Assembly (NCBI GenBank): GCA_002189035.1
Contig: NEEC01000026.1
Span: 124,001 to 188,000, forward strand
From: Utricularia gibba
Taxonomy: Eukaryota > Streptophyta > Magnoliopsida > Lamiales > Lentibulariaceae
Direction: 5' to 3'
DNA length: 64,000 bases
Shown here: positions 1 to 12,195 of the stretch, one piece after another
Layout: every line of letters begins with the position of its first letter
How positions within the stretch are numbered: the first letter of the stretch is position 1
Notes under the pieces: generated by a model
The model's input: the letters and a program-made list of their open reading frames with translations, nothing else
Told to the model about the DNA's origin: nothing
The model's database searches: none
Made by a program: the position numbers and the translations under genes

Positions 1-1587
1 GATAATACACACCATTAAATAACAATGTATAATGATGGATAACAGAAAGGAAATCAACAAAAACCTCAAACTTATCAAAATCTGCATCTTCAACTTTACA
101 ATATAAGTCATCATGCATATCTATAAATGTTTCAATAACTTATGTATATGGAAGAAAAGATCAAAGCATATCAAAAGTAGAATTCCATCTAGTGGGTAAA
201 TTATGCTTTAAAGTTTTAAATGAAATATTATTAACCTCACACAAACGTTTAAAAGCTGCTTTTTTAATACTAGAAATCTTTAACACATTAACTAACTTGC
301 GCACAGAACTAAGTAAAGTATTAATTTCAGGAATTTACAAATCATCTTGAACACACAAATTTAGAATGTGACATGCACATCTAGAATGAAATAAGGCACC
401 AGCCAACATAGGATTCATGGAATTTTTCAGAGATTTGATAGCACTTCAATTATTAGATGCATTATCAAGAGTAATAGAGAAAATGCGATCAAGTATAGCA
501 TATTCACGACATATATCAGTAATTAAAACAGCAATACGTGCACCAGTGTTAGAATGATCCCAAGGTCAAAACCCAAGAATTCTCTTTTCAATGACCCAAT
601 CAGAATTAATCCAACAAGCAGTAACAACAATATAGTTTTCACCATTTATACCACGCCAACTATCACTTGTCAAACAAAACTTGCATTTAATTGATTGAAA
701 TAGAGAGATCAAAAGTGCTTTTCGCTCATGGAATTGTTCTAAACAAATTCTAACAGCTTTTCTTTTAGAAAAAGGAACAAATTGAGGCTGCATTCTGTTT
801 GTAAAAAAAATTCATAATAAATGGATTCTCAACTTCCAAAAAAGGTTTTTCACTAGCAATTAAAGCAATCACATAATCAACTTGAGCCATATTTGAATCA
901 AATGTAAATTTGGAACTAATACTACCATTGACAACATGTAATTTTGATTGTCTAAGATTTGAAGTATCTCTATCAAGATATTTGTTCTTAATATGACGTA
1001 AAAAATTGGAAGTAGCACCACCTTACCATGCTTATACGAAATTGAAAAATACTTATAGATTACCTTATGTTTCTTCGTATCATGCACAAAGAGGTCATGC
1101 CAATCCAACGAAGATGATTTGCGCTTGTTCGAGGTCGAAAAAGCTCCTCCGACATCTCCGACACATTCATCCTCCATTTCCACAACATTGATGTCAATGT
1201 TTTCATCGTGCGGCCGTGGGACAGAAGGGTTCGATGATTCAACTATATCCAAAGATTATGCAGAAACAAACTAGCGAAAGCAATTGGCTTGAAAATCGCA
1301 CTAAAAATGTGTAGAAAATGATACAATTGAACTTTTTCAAACCTTAGATTTGAGATGCTCTCTTTTATTGATTAGACTTGGGCGTAATAATTGGGTTCAA
1401 GAAAAAGAAAAGTAATCAATTATTAGAGTATTCCAAAATATTTTTTACTTTAAAAAAATTGAATTAAATCGACGAGTCGACTCGTACTCATGCACGTGGA
1501 CTCGACTCATACTCATTTCCACACGAGTACGAGTCACGAGTTAACTCGCCGGGTCGACGAGTTAACTCGTACTCATGCCCACCTCTA
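1..1587 (-). mobile_element. hAT transposon, 5' part with broken transposase
   Basis: Read on the minus strand, 1254-300 holds pieces of an hAT transposase in several frames. The piece at 566-793 contains the hAT-type stretch CKFCLTSDSWRGINGENY followed by VIEKRILGF, and 365-470 encodes a degenerate CACHILNLCVQDDL, the family's H-LN-V core motif. Frameshifts and in-frame stops show that it is dead. The element's outer end is visible: 1480-1587 is packed with ACTCG/CGAGT repeats and ends in TGCCCACCTCTA, whose reverse complement TAGAGGTGGGCA is the usual type of hAT terminus. The other end lies beyond the left edge of the window. Family assignment is by recognition of these motifs; no target-site duplication can be checked here. 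Confidence 0.8.
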
Positions 1588-2402
1588 GTCTACGACATAT
1601 TTCGATGCTGAATTAAAGTGTGAAATGTTACTACACAACAATGTCAAATCATTCATTTCTACATTAAAGAATGCATATAATTTTCCACTCTTTACGATGT
1701 TCATTAGTGTAAAATGTTATTTTGCAACTCCATTTTCCCATAAATGAGATGAAGCCACCAAGTTTTTGATGTGTATGTGTCCAAATATTGTAAAAGTAGT
1801 CAATTTGCATTCAATGAAGGCAACATGAGCATTGATAATCCAATACAGTGATGATCAGTGTTGTTGTTTTGTTGACTTCAATTGGTTGTAGTTTGTGGAT
1901 ACCTATTTTTGGAGTGATCATTTTCATGTTTTCTATCAACATTTCATCATTTGATGACTAAGTGATAATTCATTTAAAAATGAAGATATATTGTGGAATT
2001 GAAAAAAATAAAAAAATGAGATATTATTTTTGAAAGAACATGATACAAAGAAATGCTACACATAACTTTGACCTAGAAGAAGAAGAAGATTATTTAGGAA
2101 GCAAACTTCACTCAGATCCATTTCAATAATAACCTAACTATGTACTACTCTTTTGAGTTATAAATAGTTGCTAATAGAAAACCTATAATTTTATTTTATT
2201 TGTACTTTATAAATGTTTAAAGTTTTTGCTATATTTCGGACATAATTTTAAATGTTTTATCCATTTTTAATTTATGACATTATGATATCCTTCTTCATTA
2301 TCGATGGCTAAATTTTAGAAATGTTTTAGTATACAAAGGTGTTGTGAGAGTTTAGGTCTTTTTTTATTTGCCTTTTTTCTCTACTATGCCTTGATAGACC
2401 TA
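1588..2402. other. AT-rich spacer, no gene seen
   Basis: This stretch lies between the hAT end and the next repeat edge. It has short reading frames only and no domain that I recognise. Confidence 0.5.
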
Positions 2403-2590
2403 GGGTGTGTTTGGTTCGTGGGATAAGAGGGGATAATTAAATGGTGTTGTGTTATCCAGCGTTTGGTTACGAATGATGGATTAATTATTCATTGCTATAT
2501 GAATTTTTTTATCCTATGAAAGTAGGATAAAGTAATGTTGGGCTATTAGGTGAGATCTTTTAATCCCACTCTAATATATCGTAAATGCCT
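2403..2590. mobile_element. Possible MITE end (one terminus only)
   Basis: The sequence starts with GGGTGTGTTTGGTTCGTGGG and continues with GGATAA/TTATCC-rich DNA, a style common at the ends of small plant PIF/Harbinger-like or hAT-like elements. A matching inverted end was not found downstream, so this may be a truncated element. A similar lone start, CCACGTTTGTTAGGTGGG, occurs at about 5713, and another, CACGTTTGGTTGATA, at about 62,393. Confidence 0.35.
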
Positions 2591-3369
2591 AAAAAAACCC
2601 AATTGTCAAAAGTTTCAGTTCTTCACCACCAATGCACGTAATCACTATCATTCCTAGATTGAAGAATGTCTCAATATTCAAGCGATTGCAATTCTTCTAT
2701 CAACGTCGATTCAAAGTTATATTTAAGTTGCTTCATTAATTATTTTGTTTCTCTGTTAGAACGATTTTGCATCCATTTTATTTCACTTTCTCTATGTTTT
2801 TAAATGAATCTTATATATTTCATAACACTTTAATCTTTTTGGAGAGAAAAAAAAATTGTTTTTATGATTTTTTAGGATAATCTTGGATTAATTAAGAGGA
2901 AATTTGAGTCGACTTTGGTAAAGACAAAGATTGGATCTATGTAGATAAAGAATCGATCAAAAATTCCAAGATAAGATAAGATTTGTATCTTATATTAGAA
3001 GATTTTGATCTTATTCTAGGAGATTCGTACCTTATCTTACAAAATTCAGATAGAAGATTTGATACGGGCCCATAAAAAAAGTTTGAAAACTCTCAACTTC
3101 TATAAAAGGGTCTGAGTATTAAGGAGTCTAGAGTAAAGGTTTGCACCTTTGGATTCATTTCATGTAGTTTTTCATTAATTTGTGTGTGTTAGAGTGAGGC
3201 ATGTGCATGTGAGCACTTGCAGCTAAGGATTTGCAGTGAAACGTTACTTATGCAAGCCCTATGCATGTAATTGTTTTACCATGTTTTTTGACATTTAATT
3301 TGAGATTTGACTTTTTTTTTGCAACGTTTTATTTACTAAGGTGCTCTTTAGTACTATACCCTAAGAAGT

Positions 3370-4500
3370 GTTAGTGTATGTGTTCTAGAGACAATCAACT
3401 CATTGGCAAATCTTATCTTTTGATATTTACTTTGAATTGTGATCAAATTTATATCATTGATAAAATCCTCTACTTGATCTATGTGCTATAGAAATTATGA
3501 TGAGATCATAATGTGAGATTCTTTAAGCACTCATGATCAAGTTAAATCTCCCTGGCTAGAGTATTTGTGAAATGAGGATACCACAAATACGGATAAGCTG
3601 GCACACATTGAGTTCCCTAAACAGTTTAGGCAATGGTTCTCACAATTGATGTAATGAGATTACTAGAACCTATGTGTGGGTGTTGATTAGAGAATCGATT
3701 CACTGAATGACTCATCTTCGAGATGCTACTATGGGAAGCTAACCAAGTGTCAGTAGCAAGATCTCGAATATGACAGCCGTGCAAGTAAGCTTAGACTTGA
3801 GGTCAACAAAGTTATCTTAATCTTAAGCTCACATTTTCGCTCATTACTAATGGGAGCCTAACCATGGCTTGCCTAGTATGGATGAGTAGGGATGTGACTC
3901 CTTAAGGTTGGAGATAGTTGATTGATCAATAAAGGATTCATCACTCATGTTAGCGATGAGATCATATCTCAAGTAATTGCATCAAAGCCTAACAGTAAGT
4001 CCTGGGCCCAGGGTATTGACACTCGAATTGTTTGAGTAGGTCATTGAGTGTTAATGCTTGAATGCAATTATAAGTTAGATACATCAGAAAGACACACACC
4101 CATATTCTAGTATCGAATGAGATATAAGTATGATGAAAGCTGTTCATTGCATGATGGCTGGTCATGGAAAGGCTCAATCAGTTCACCTGATTATTCTTTA
4201 ATTTTGGGGATCATGATATGTTGCTAGACATCACTCATGATCGATAATGATAGATTTGATTAATTAAGAATTAATTAATAAATCCATTATTACGGCCTTG
4301 ATTGAGAAAGCCTATAGGGTCACACACAATAGTGGAGTCACTCATCGATATAAATTAGAATGACAAAATTACATGAGATGTAATTGGTAAAGTGGATAAT
4401 TTAAATAGAGAATTATTTTGAGATTAATATTGATTAAACTCAAAATAAAAGATCTCATATAGATATGATTTGATATGTCACAAAATATCTATCAAAAAGA
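3370..4500 (+). repeat. Dispersed repeat, copy 1 (uninterrupted)
   Basis: This segment matches 12,196-14,500 along its whole length with many substitutions. Shared landmarks include GACAATCAACT, TTGGCAAAT, GATATTTA, GTTCCCTAAA and GATCATGATATGTTGCTAGA. Copy 2 carries a 1.15-kb solo LTR that is missing here, so 4311-4315 (CCTAT) is the paralogous empty insertion site. No coding domain is recognisable. It could be an old LTR or a larger unclassified element; its outer ends are not defined. Confidence 0.75.
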
Positions 4501-5339
4501 TTTTGATCTTGAGATCTGCTCTAAGGTCTTCGTGCTCTCTGAGACTAATCCACAAGGAGGCGTTTTTCTCTACTAGCACCTGAGAAATTCGACCAGCATT
4601 CAAGAGCCTTGAGAAGGTTATCGACAGAGTGCTCCACGTGTGGATACCATAGAGGCCATCTGCTATTGGCGGTTTGTGAACAACGGAGTCATATGAAAGG
4701 TATTTCAAAATCCCTTTGTTTAATGCATACCGTATTCCAAGATCTGTGTTGGGGGTTTCTCAAAATTTTTAAAATTCCGTTGCTTTTGAGACATACGATG
4801 TCTACGAGAATCCTAGATTGGCCTCAAACACCTAATGAGAAGGGTTCAATTAGACATTATTGGTAAGACACACTCGATGTAATCTATCTGTGAGGTTAGA
4901 AGTGTAGTGGTTAGAATTCAGTGTAGGGAAAACATATGTTATTATAAGAGTTGAAATGACTCTGGTGGCATGATTGATTCTACAATCCTGCTAAATGGAG
5001 ATTGATGTTATAACGGTTAACGAGTAGTACTACTTTAAAATAACACTCCCAGAACTTGCACAAGCAAGTTAGTACTTAAGGTTTATATGCACAAGTATGA
5101 GCGAGTTTTAAGCAATATGGACCCTAGATCCGAAGTCACTTTTAATGTTATTTTTGAAATTGATCTTTTTTTTTGTTTTCGGTTTTTTTGAGTTACTATT
5201 TTAAAAGAAAATTCCTATAACAATTCCCTATGAATATAATTTTATTATATTATTTCAATAGTTTCTATGCAATTGTAAAATTATCATCACTTGGATCATT
5301 TGGTGTCTTAAGTGAGTAGAGTGAATGGAGCACAATTCA
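4501..5339. other. No gene recognised
   Basis: Continuation of repetitive, AT-rich DNA downstream of the dispersed repeat. Short reading frames near 4609-4866 carry no family signature. Confidence 0.4.
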
Positions 5340-5620
5340 CACATTGCTGCAACCATGTATTGGGTTTCATGTTTCAATTTTTTATTGACTGACTTCATGT
5401 TTCTTTTTTATGGCTATTGTATTCACTTGTATATATTCCTACATTGCTACAACCACGTATTTGAGTTTCATGTTTCACTTTTTATGTATTGATTTCATGT
5501 TTCATTTTTTGATTATTTTTTTCATGCTGATATACGCCTACATTGCCTCAAACATCGCTTTTTGAAAAAAATGTTTCATGTTTCATTTTTAAGTTATTTC
5601 ATTGATTTGTATGTATGGTG
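5340..5620 (+). repeat. Tandem repeat, period about 100 bp, nearly 3 copies
   Basis: Units start with ACATTGCTGCAACC at 5340, ACATTGCTACAACC at 5441 and ACATTGCCTCAAAC at 5540. Each is followed by a GTAT-like spacer, then TTTCATGTTTCA and a second CATGTTTC block. The period is 99-101 bp. The last unit is the most diverged. Confidence 0.7.
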
Positions 5621-6667
5621 ATAGCATCGATCAATCTAGTTTTCATAGTGCTGTAATGGACATTCAGTGGAGAAAATATTTGTTTTTGATGCTTTCGATC
5701 GAGTTCTTAAGGCCACGTTTGTTAGGTGGGTATCAATTAAAATAGTTTAGATTATAATGTTTTAATCAATCCCATGAATAATGGTGTAATGGGATGCATG
5801 TGTTTGGTTAGATAGGTTGCAATTATATGAGATTAGCCATTTGATATGATTGTTAAAAATGATGGGTATCTTTTAGCAAATATTATAAATTATCTAATAT
5901 ATTCTCACTATATTTAACATATTACAAGAATGCTCTAACACCTCATATAAAAATGGTAATTCGTGGATTGGGGATTTTGAAACGCTAGATATGCACAAAT
6001 GCCTTGCGATGTTGAAGATCTCTAGCAGAATTAATTGATGTAGTAAATCTAATCGACCGACCAATTGGCCGCTAGGTGATGCATTAGGCAGATGCATTCA
6101 ACTAATATCTAAGACATTTGTTTTATTTGCCATGTTTATGGCGTGTAATTGTGTTTGTGGCATGCATTTTATTAAGAAACCAATTTTTATCCCATTGTAA
6201 TAGATGACAATTGTGACCCTTTTGTTATCATAATGTTATGGTCTATTTGATGGCTTATTCATTGATTGACTGCGTGTGTTGCAGCAATGGTTGGAGCGGG
6301 CTTTCCAATAGTGAAACGCACATGCATAAGAAGTGGTGATAACAAATAAGATCAATAGAAAATGGAATCTTGATGAAGAATGGTTTTTGATCCAAACACT
6401 TAAGGATATCATTGAAGCTAAGTGGAAAGCATTAAATAGATTTAAGGGCAACTATTTTTAGGCTCTTTAGGAGGCTTTCCTCAAACTTTGTCCTGGCTCA
6501 AACATTAGAGCTCTCCACACATCCTATTGAAGATATATAAATGGAAAAAGAAGTTACAATACCCTAATTAACTTTCTCAACAAGTCGGGTATTGGCTTTG
6601 ATAACTTCACAAACATGGTGGATTCTAGTGAAGATCTATGGGTGGAGTTCGAACAGGTATTGTTATT
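5621..6667. other. No gene recognised
   Basis: AT-rich sequence. It includes a lone MITE-like start at about 5713 (CCACGTTTGTTAGGTGGG), but no matching far end and no coding domain. Confidence 0.4.
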
Positions 6668-6893
6668 CTAATGTTTATGAGCATAACCATAAGTATTTCT
6701 AAAATCTTTGGTTCCTGCAAAATCTGAGTCAACGAAACCATACAAATCCTTGCTGCTCTTCTTGTAGTATAAGTCATAAGAAGATGTTCCAACAATGTAT
6801 CTCATAACCCTTTTCGCACACTGCAAGTGATTTTCCATCGGCTGGTGCATAAACCTAGAGAGAAAGCTGGTTACAAACATGATGTTTGGCCTA
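6668..6893 (-). pseudogene. Ty1/copia RNase H fragment, inverted duplicate
   Basis: The minus strand encodes a piece beginning FVTSFLSRFMHQPMENH and containing AKRVMRYIVGTSSY and YGFVDSDFAGTKD, which is the copia-type pol region at the RT/RNase H boundary. It is a close match to the plus-strand sequence at 7915-8110, so two copies face each other about 1 kb apart. No complete domain or element end is visible. It probably arose by rearrangement of, or a second insertion beside, the copia remnant at 7023-8230. Confidence 0.8.
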
Positions 6894-7022
6894 GTGTTGG
6901 TGAGGGCACAAGATTTTGGTTGTTATTAGACATATATCACGAGACAGTATAAGATCAAATAGGAACCTCACTACAAAGAACATGGTCATTTACTGACATA
7001 CATGGATATGCGAACCTTGCCA

Positions 7023-8230
7023 TTGTATCCTTAGAACCGCAAACTGTCCCATTGGAAAAGGGGCATGGAAGAAGAGCTCAAGATGATTCAGAAACATACC
7101 ACCTGGATTCTGGTTGATCCTCCGCCTACAGCCCACATCATTGGACTAAAATGGGTCACTACCAATGCTTATGGAACTCTACAAAGGTATAAGGCAAGAT
7201 TAGTAGTCAAAGGCTACTCCCAAGAGCATGGTTTTGACTACTATGACACCTTTGCCCTTGTTACTAGATTTGATACCATTAGACTCTTACTTGCTATAGC
7301 TGCACAAGAGAATTGGAGAGTCCATCAAATGGATGTCAAGTTGGCATTTTTAAATGGAGACTTTTAGGAAAAAATCTACTACAAGCAACCACCTTGATTT
7401 GAATTCCTAAGAAACAAGGTATGTCTCTTATTAAAAGCCTTATATGGTCTGAAGCAAGCTCCTAGAGCTTGATATGAACATCTAGAAAAGGGTCTACTAG
7501 ATTTTGAATTTAAAGCATAAACGATGCAGCACTATTCGTCTATTTGGAGGATAACAAGGCAACCTTGATCACAATTATTTATGTTGATGACATTATGATT
7601 ACAAGAGAGAATGTCTCTCATATTAACAAATTCAAGAGTTTTTTGAAAGGCACATTTTAGATGTTAGACCTTGTGCTAATGCATCAATTTTTGGGCATGG
7701 AAGTTGAGCAGCTACAAATTGGAATTTTTCTCTCACAGATGAAATTCTCTACAAATATGCTAAGGAAGTTTGTATATTGAGAATGTTCTGCTATCAACTC
7801 CCCTATACTACAAAATTACAAATCAGTTTTTGCAAAGGAAGGGAAGGCTGTTGATTTAACACTTTGCAGATCAATTGTTGGGTCATTGATGTTCCTCACC
7901 AACACTAGGCCACACACCATGCTTGTAACCAGCCTTCTCTCTAGGTTTATGCACCAGTCGATGGAAAATCAATTAAAGTGTGCAAAAAGGGTTTTGAGAT
8001 ACATTGTTGGAACATCTTCTTATGGCTTATACTACAAGAAGAGCAGCAATGATTTGTATAGTTTCGTTGACTCAAATTTTGCAAGAACCAAGGACTTTCA
8101 GAAGTATTTATTGTTATGTGTTCAAACTTGCATCAGCTGGTATATGTTGGAACTAAAAAAGTAGGTGGATATTGCACAATCCACTGCCAAAGTAGAGTAT
8201 GTGGCTGCATCTCTTGCTGTCCACCTATTC
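7023..8230 (+). pseudogene. Ty1/copia pol remnant (RT and RNase H)
   Basis: The plus strand from 7065 encodes the start of a copia reverse transcriptase: MEEELKMIQKHTTW, then GLKWVTT, RYKARLVVKGYSQ and HQMDVKLAFLNGDF. This frame ends in TAG at 7365. Further pieces follow in other frames, including ALYGLKQAP near 7440 and the RNase H region at 7886-8164. In life the protein would copy element RNA into DNA. Multiple stops and frameshifts mean that no polyprotein can be made. Gag, protease, integrase and LTRs were not found around it, so this is an internal fragment. Confidence 0.88.
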
Positions 8231-8460
8231 TTGGTCTCATGGAAATGGTTGCTAATCAAACACAATTGGAGTGTGTTGCCATTTTTACACTGCATTCAAT
8301 CTCTATGTCCGTATCATGACGGTGATGGTTATTTTATGATAATATGCAAACGTTCGTGATGATTATGTATTGCCTTATTTAAGATAATATTAGGAATAAC
8401 CGAACTTTGATTTTATTTTAAATGAACATACACATTTTCTTCAATCATGTATGGTCAAGA

Positions 8461-8610
8461 CACTACGAATGTGCTACTATAGTGGCTCAATTAATAGCAC
8501 AATTGCACTACATATGCAGACTTTGAACGTTTTAGGCATCACAAATTCGGCTTTGCAGTGCCTAGAATAGATGCACTTATAAAGGCCATGTGCATAACAC
8601 TTATAACATT
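8461..8610 (+). repeat. Outlying copy of the 145-bp repeat
   Basis: This stretch resembles the units at 9724-10,095: TAGGCATCACAAATTC, then TGCCTAGAATAGATGCACTT and AAGGCCATGTG. It lies about 1.25 kb upstream of the array, on the other side of an LTR-A fragment. Confidence 0.6.
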
Positions 8611-8739
8611 TACTTTTTAGTGTTGTAAGGTTAGAAAATGGGTAATATTATGTCATGAAATTAGAACTTTATTAAACATTTCAGTATTTTTATGATTAAT
8701 AGTGCTATTCTACATATTTTACTCCATATTAGGACTAAT

Positions 8740-9715
8740 TTAGTCTCAACCTTTGATTTAATTATTTTCCTTAGAGCAATGCAATACATTCTCAGCAATC
8801 CAAATTCCAAGGAGGTGAAAGGGCACAGCGAAGATGCCAAAAAAATAGTGACAAAAGGAAGGGGAGAGTGCACAAAATCCAATAAGATAAAAAGAAGGTT
8901 TTTAGGCAAAAGAAGGGAATGGAGAGAGAAAAAAAGATCTAGAGAGCCTCAAGATCACACAAGGGGATATAAGAAGAGGGGGTTCAGGAAGAAAAATTAC
9001 AAAAGAACAAATAGGAAGAAGATGAACACAAGAAATCAACTCTTTTTTTTTTTGGAGATTTCTTCTATTTAGGAACACTACTCCTGACCATGAGTGGATT
9101 GCAATAATTTAGCATTCTATGTGGAAATTTTTTACATTTTCCTACTGCTATTTATTTTCTCTTAATCAAATTGTGACTTGAATATATTGTAGATGATCTT
9201 TTATTTATTACTTTTATTTGTCTGCTACATGTGTAGCTAAGCACCAAATCGTGCCTTGAGACCAAAGGGGACTAGCATGTTCATTCTTCATTAAGCATAC
9301 TAACCATATAATCATACTAATTTCTTAATAAACCAGGGTAGATGAATGATGTTTGGATGGAATGAGATAAGGATAGTCATAAGCATGCTATTCCTAAAAG
9401 GCTCAAAGCATCTCATTGTTTTTTTTCTTAGTTAGAACCTTGATTTATTGGTTTATTGCTTTCCTACATTTTATCCTATACTTGCATTAGTCCTAGCTTA
9501 GACTTAATATTAATCGTGACAAAAAAGAGAATGTATTAGACCTTCACATGACAAGTACAAAGCTCCTTGTGTCCGACCCTAATCTATTATGCTCATATTT
9601 ATTTTATGATTGATTATGAATTAGGCTTATAAATTTATTTGGTAGGGAAATCACATTTATATGATGACGTGTAATTTCATGTTTATGAAACAACCATCCT
9701 TCCCTCCCATACCTA
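8740..9715 (+). mobile_element. LTR-A fragment (gypsy LTR family), plus orientation
   Basis: This region aligns with 14,690-15,715 in the same orientation and, inverted, with parts of the LTR at 21,121-22,740. Landmarks are GAGCAATGCAA, CTAAGCAC followed by GCCTTGAG, AAACCAGG(G/A)TAGAT and TTATAAATTTATTTG. It has no open frame of note; the 126-residue frame at 8692-9072 is low-complexity Lys/Arg sequence. It is probably a degenerate, partial LTR. Confidence 0.65.
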
Positions 9716-9723
9716 CATTGAAA

Positions 9724-10095
9724 TATTGGCTATACTGCAATGCTTCCATGAGGCATGAGTCCAAGTGTTCTAGGCATTGTAAATTCTTCTTTGCGATGCC
9801 TAGAATAAGTGCACTTATGAAGGTTATGTGTATAGCACCCAGCCTTCTCTCCCATATCTATATTGACCTATTGGCGACATTGCAATGCCTGCATGAGGCG
9901 TGAGTCCAAGTGTTGCAGGCACTACAAATTCTCACTTATGGTGCCTTGAATAGGTGTATTTATGAAGACTGTGTGTAGCACCCATCCTTCTCTCTCATAT
10001 ATATAGTGGCATATTGGCTATAGTGCAATGCCTTCATGAGGCATGAGTTGAAGTGTTTTAGGTGCTGCAAATTCTGCTTTCGATGCTTGCAACAC
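9724..10095 (+). repeat. Tandem repeat, period about 145 bp, 2.6 copies
   Basis: Units begin with ATTGGCTATACTGCAATGC at 9724, ATTGGCGACATTGCAATGC at 9870 and ATTGGCTATAGTGCAATGC at 10,013, giving periods of 146 and 143 bp. Each contains TGAGGC(A/G)TGAGT and a GGC-CAAATTCT block. The third unit is cut after about 80 bp. There is no coding signal. Confidence 0.85.
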
Positions 10096-10387
10096 ATCAA
10101 AATAGTTCAATGAAGTGAATAACAAAGAAGTGTGCATTGATCTATGAAAAATTATGAAATATCATACAAGTACTTTGTAATACTCCCATAGAGGATGTTC
10201 AACATCCAATGGAGGTCGTCTAATGTGTCCATCCTTCATGAAGCTCGGCACATCACTCGCCTCTAGTAGACGTCAAAGGAATGTGTATATTTCTTCACTC
10301 TCACCTAATGCAACATCACCCGTGTACTTGTATGGTGTTGGGAAGACAACATTTTCATGTTGTTGCACAAGTGAGATATAGAAGTAT

Positions 10388-10527
10388 ATATATTAGAGTT
10401 TTTAATTTCATTGTTACCAATTGAGCCTTTTTTCGCAACAAACATATCCCTACCAACTAAGTGTACAAAAGGAAACAATTGCATATACAAAACAACATTT
10501 TCCCATATAAGACTATCCTAAAAACAC
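10388..10527. repeat. Direct repeat pair with 23,197-23,345
   Basis: Both copies share CCAATTGAGCC, CCTACCAACTAA, ACAAAAGGAAACAATTGCAT and ATACAAAACAACATTTT in the same order and orientation, 12.8 kb apart. This shows that related element DNA lies on both sides of the gypsy copy between them. Confidence 0.7.
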
Positions 10528-10602
10528 AATAAAATAGAGTTATCACGCTATCCTACAATGACTCTAGACTTTTCCACAATCTCTCAACTCACGAATGTCC
10601 TT

Positions 10603-11952
10603 CTAGTAGTAACAATCTCCACTTTTCACAGGTGTTTTCCCTGCCCCAACAGATGCAGAACCGTCCTGAGTGTTGGGAAAGGGCTGCTCCATAAGGTTTC
10701 CATCACCTGTGCTCAATAAAAATATGATCTTGCCTTTGGAAAGTCGAATCATGCCAATGTTGGTGAGGAAAGGCAAGTCAATGGGGAGATGAGGGGGTCC
10801 AACATGCAAGTTAGCATTTTCTAAGACATCAGGGCCAAATTCCTTCAAAGCAAGATAAGAAATCCAATTTCCAAATCTTAAGGTTAGGGCATGATTCCTA
10901 TTTCCTATTTCCTTTTTCATCAAAGAAGCAAGTAATGCATCAACATTTAAAGGTCTTTTCATCATTAAACTCCATAAAATAAATGTTTCATTTTTAAACA
11001 AAGAGTTGAAAGCATATTGATGCTAGAAAAAGGAAGCATGAAGAAGCACATGAATAATCCTCCACACCGGGTCTACTATCCGATTGGCCTTGGTCCTTTT
11101 TTGCTCAAAAACAACCCCACATTACATAGTCAATTGCGCATACACCTTATGCTCATAAAAATATTCAGCACCAGGAAAATCAAACATTGAGGTTTGAAAA
11201 GCCATGGAATTCAATTCTTGCTTAGAGATACATCCTAAGACTCCATTCCAATCAACTAGAGACTATGCAAACCATTTTCCAAACAATTGAAACCGAATAA
11301 TTCTAGGGGAAATTATGGTTTCAAGCACATCATATACAAAAGTGGTGAAAAATTCATAACACAATTCAACACAAGTAGAGAGATTGTTCTAAAAAACCTT
11401 AACGGTGTACCTACCAACCTGTTCTCGACCTCTTGTTCGACACATAGGGCTTGAAGAGTGTCAGAATTTACATAGAGCTCCGGTTTCAACCCTGCTCCAA
11501 AAAGAATGCCCAACTTCTCCTTATTGGCTCTGCAGCTGAAATGAAGATATTCTATGAAGATTTCAGTATCTTCTTTACTTAAAAATGTGTGCCCTTATCT
11601 TTTCATTCTCCTCGAGCAGTCCTCTAGATCTGCCATGGTGATATCCTTGTCTGCAAACATGGTAGATCAACCATTTTTTTTACCTCTTTCCTACTTCCTC
11701 TGTTTAGTTCTTGCCCCCTTCTGCATTGTTCCTTTCATTTCCTTCCCAAGCCTTTTTCTTTTGTTCCTTAGTGGTCCTCCTCAATTGTTCCTTGCGAACA
11801 GTGGAGTTCTGCTCCTTGTCAGGTTCAGGGTTTACTAGGGTAGGTGTAGGTTCCTCTTCCATAGGATTCTTGTTGTTGTGTTCCGCTACTGCCTTCTTCT
11901 TGTTGACTGCATTCTCTTCCTTCCACTGTTTGGCAGCAATACTATCTTCCAC
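10603..11952 (-). pseudogene. Unidentified retroelement-associated ORF, broken
   Basis: Three minus-strand pieces lie in order. The piece at 11,952-11,704 is Lys/Glu-rich and charged (EENAVNKKKAVAEHNNKNP). The pieces at 11,513-11,313 and 11,001-10,603 contain ordered sequence, including RPLNVDALLASLMKKE and LRFGNWISYLALKEFGPDV. Together they suggest one long decayed protein with a charged N-terminal part and a globular C-terminal part. It resembles the accessory or gag-like ORFs of plant gypsy elements in its setting and composition, but I do not recognise a domain firmly. A degenerate host gene cannot be excluded. Confidence 0.4.
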
Positions 11953-12195
11953 TGGTCTTTACATTCGTGTGTTGTAAATCCTATGGGTCACACATTGCCT
12001 TTCACTACTTCTCTTGCTAATCATAGGTCTCACCACAGTATTCCTTCGTGGAGCAATGGTTTGTAGGCAATAGGGCAAGGGATGGCTATAGTGAGGGAAA
12101 AATCAATAGAATCTACAAGATCTAAAATTGGAGGGATGTTCGGCATAGGAGTGCATTGGCGCGGTGGTGGAGCAACAAAAATAGAGGGCTGCTGG

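Noticed and set aside
7065-7367. Functional copia polymerase gene
   Set aside because: Only the first part of RT is open; TAG at 7365 and later frameshifts break it, and gag, integrase and LTRs are absent.
8692-9072. 126-codon Lys/Arg-rich plus-strand frame
   Set aside because: It lies inside a degenerate LTR; the matching LTR copy at 14.7 kb does not keep the frame.
9724-10095. CRISPR-like array
   Set aside because: The units are contiguous 145-bp tandem repeats without distinct spacers, in a plant nuclear context.
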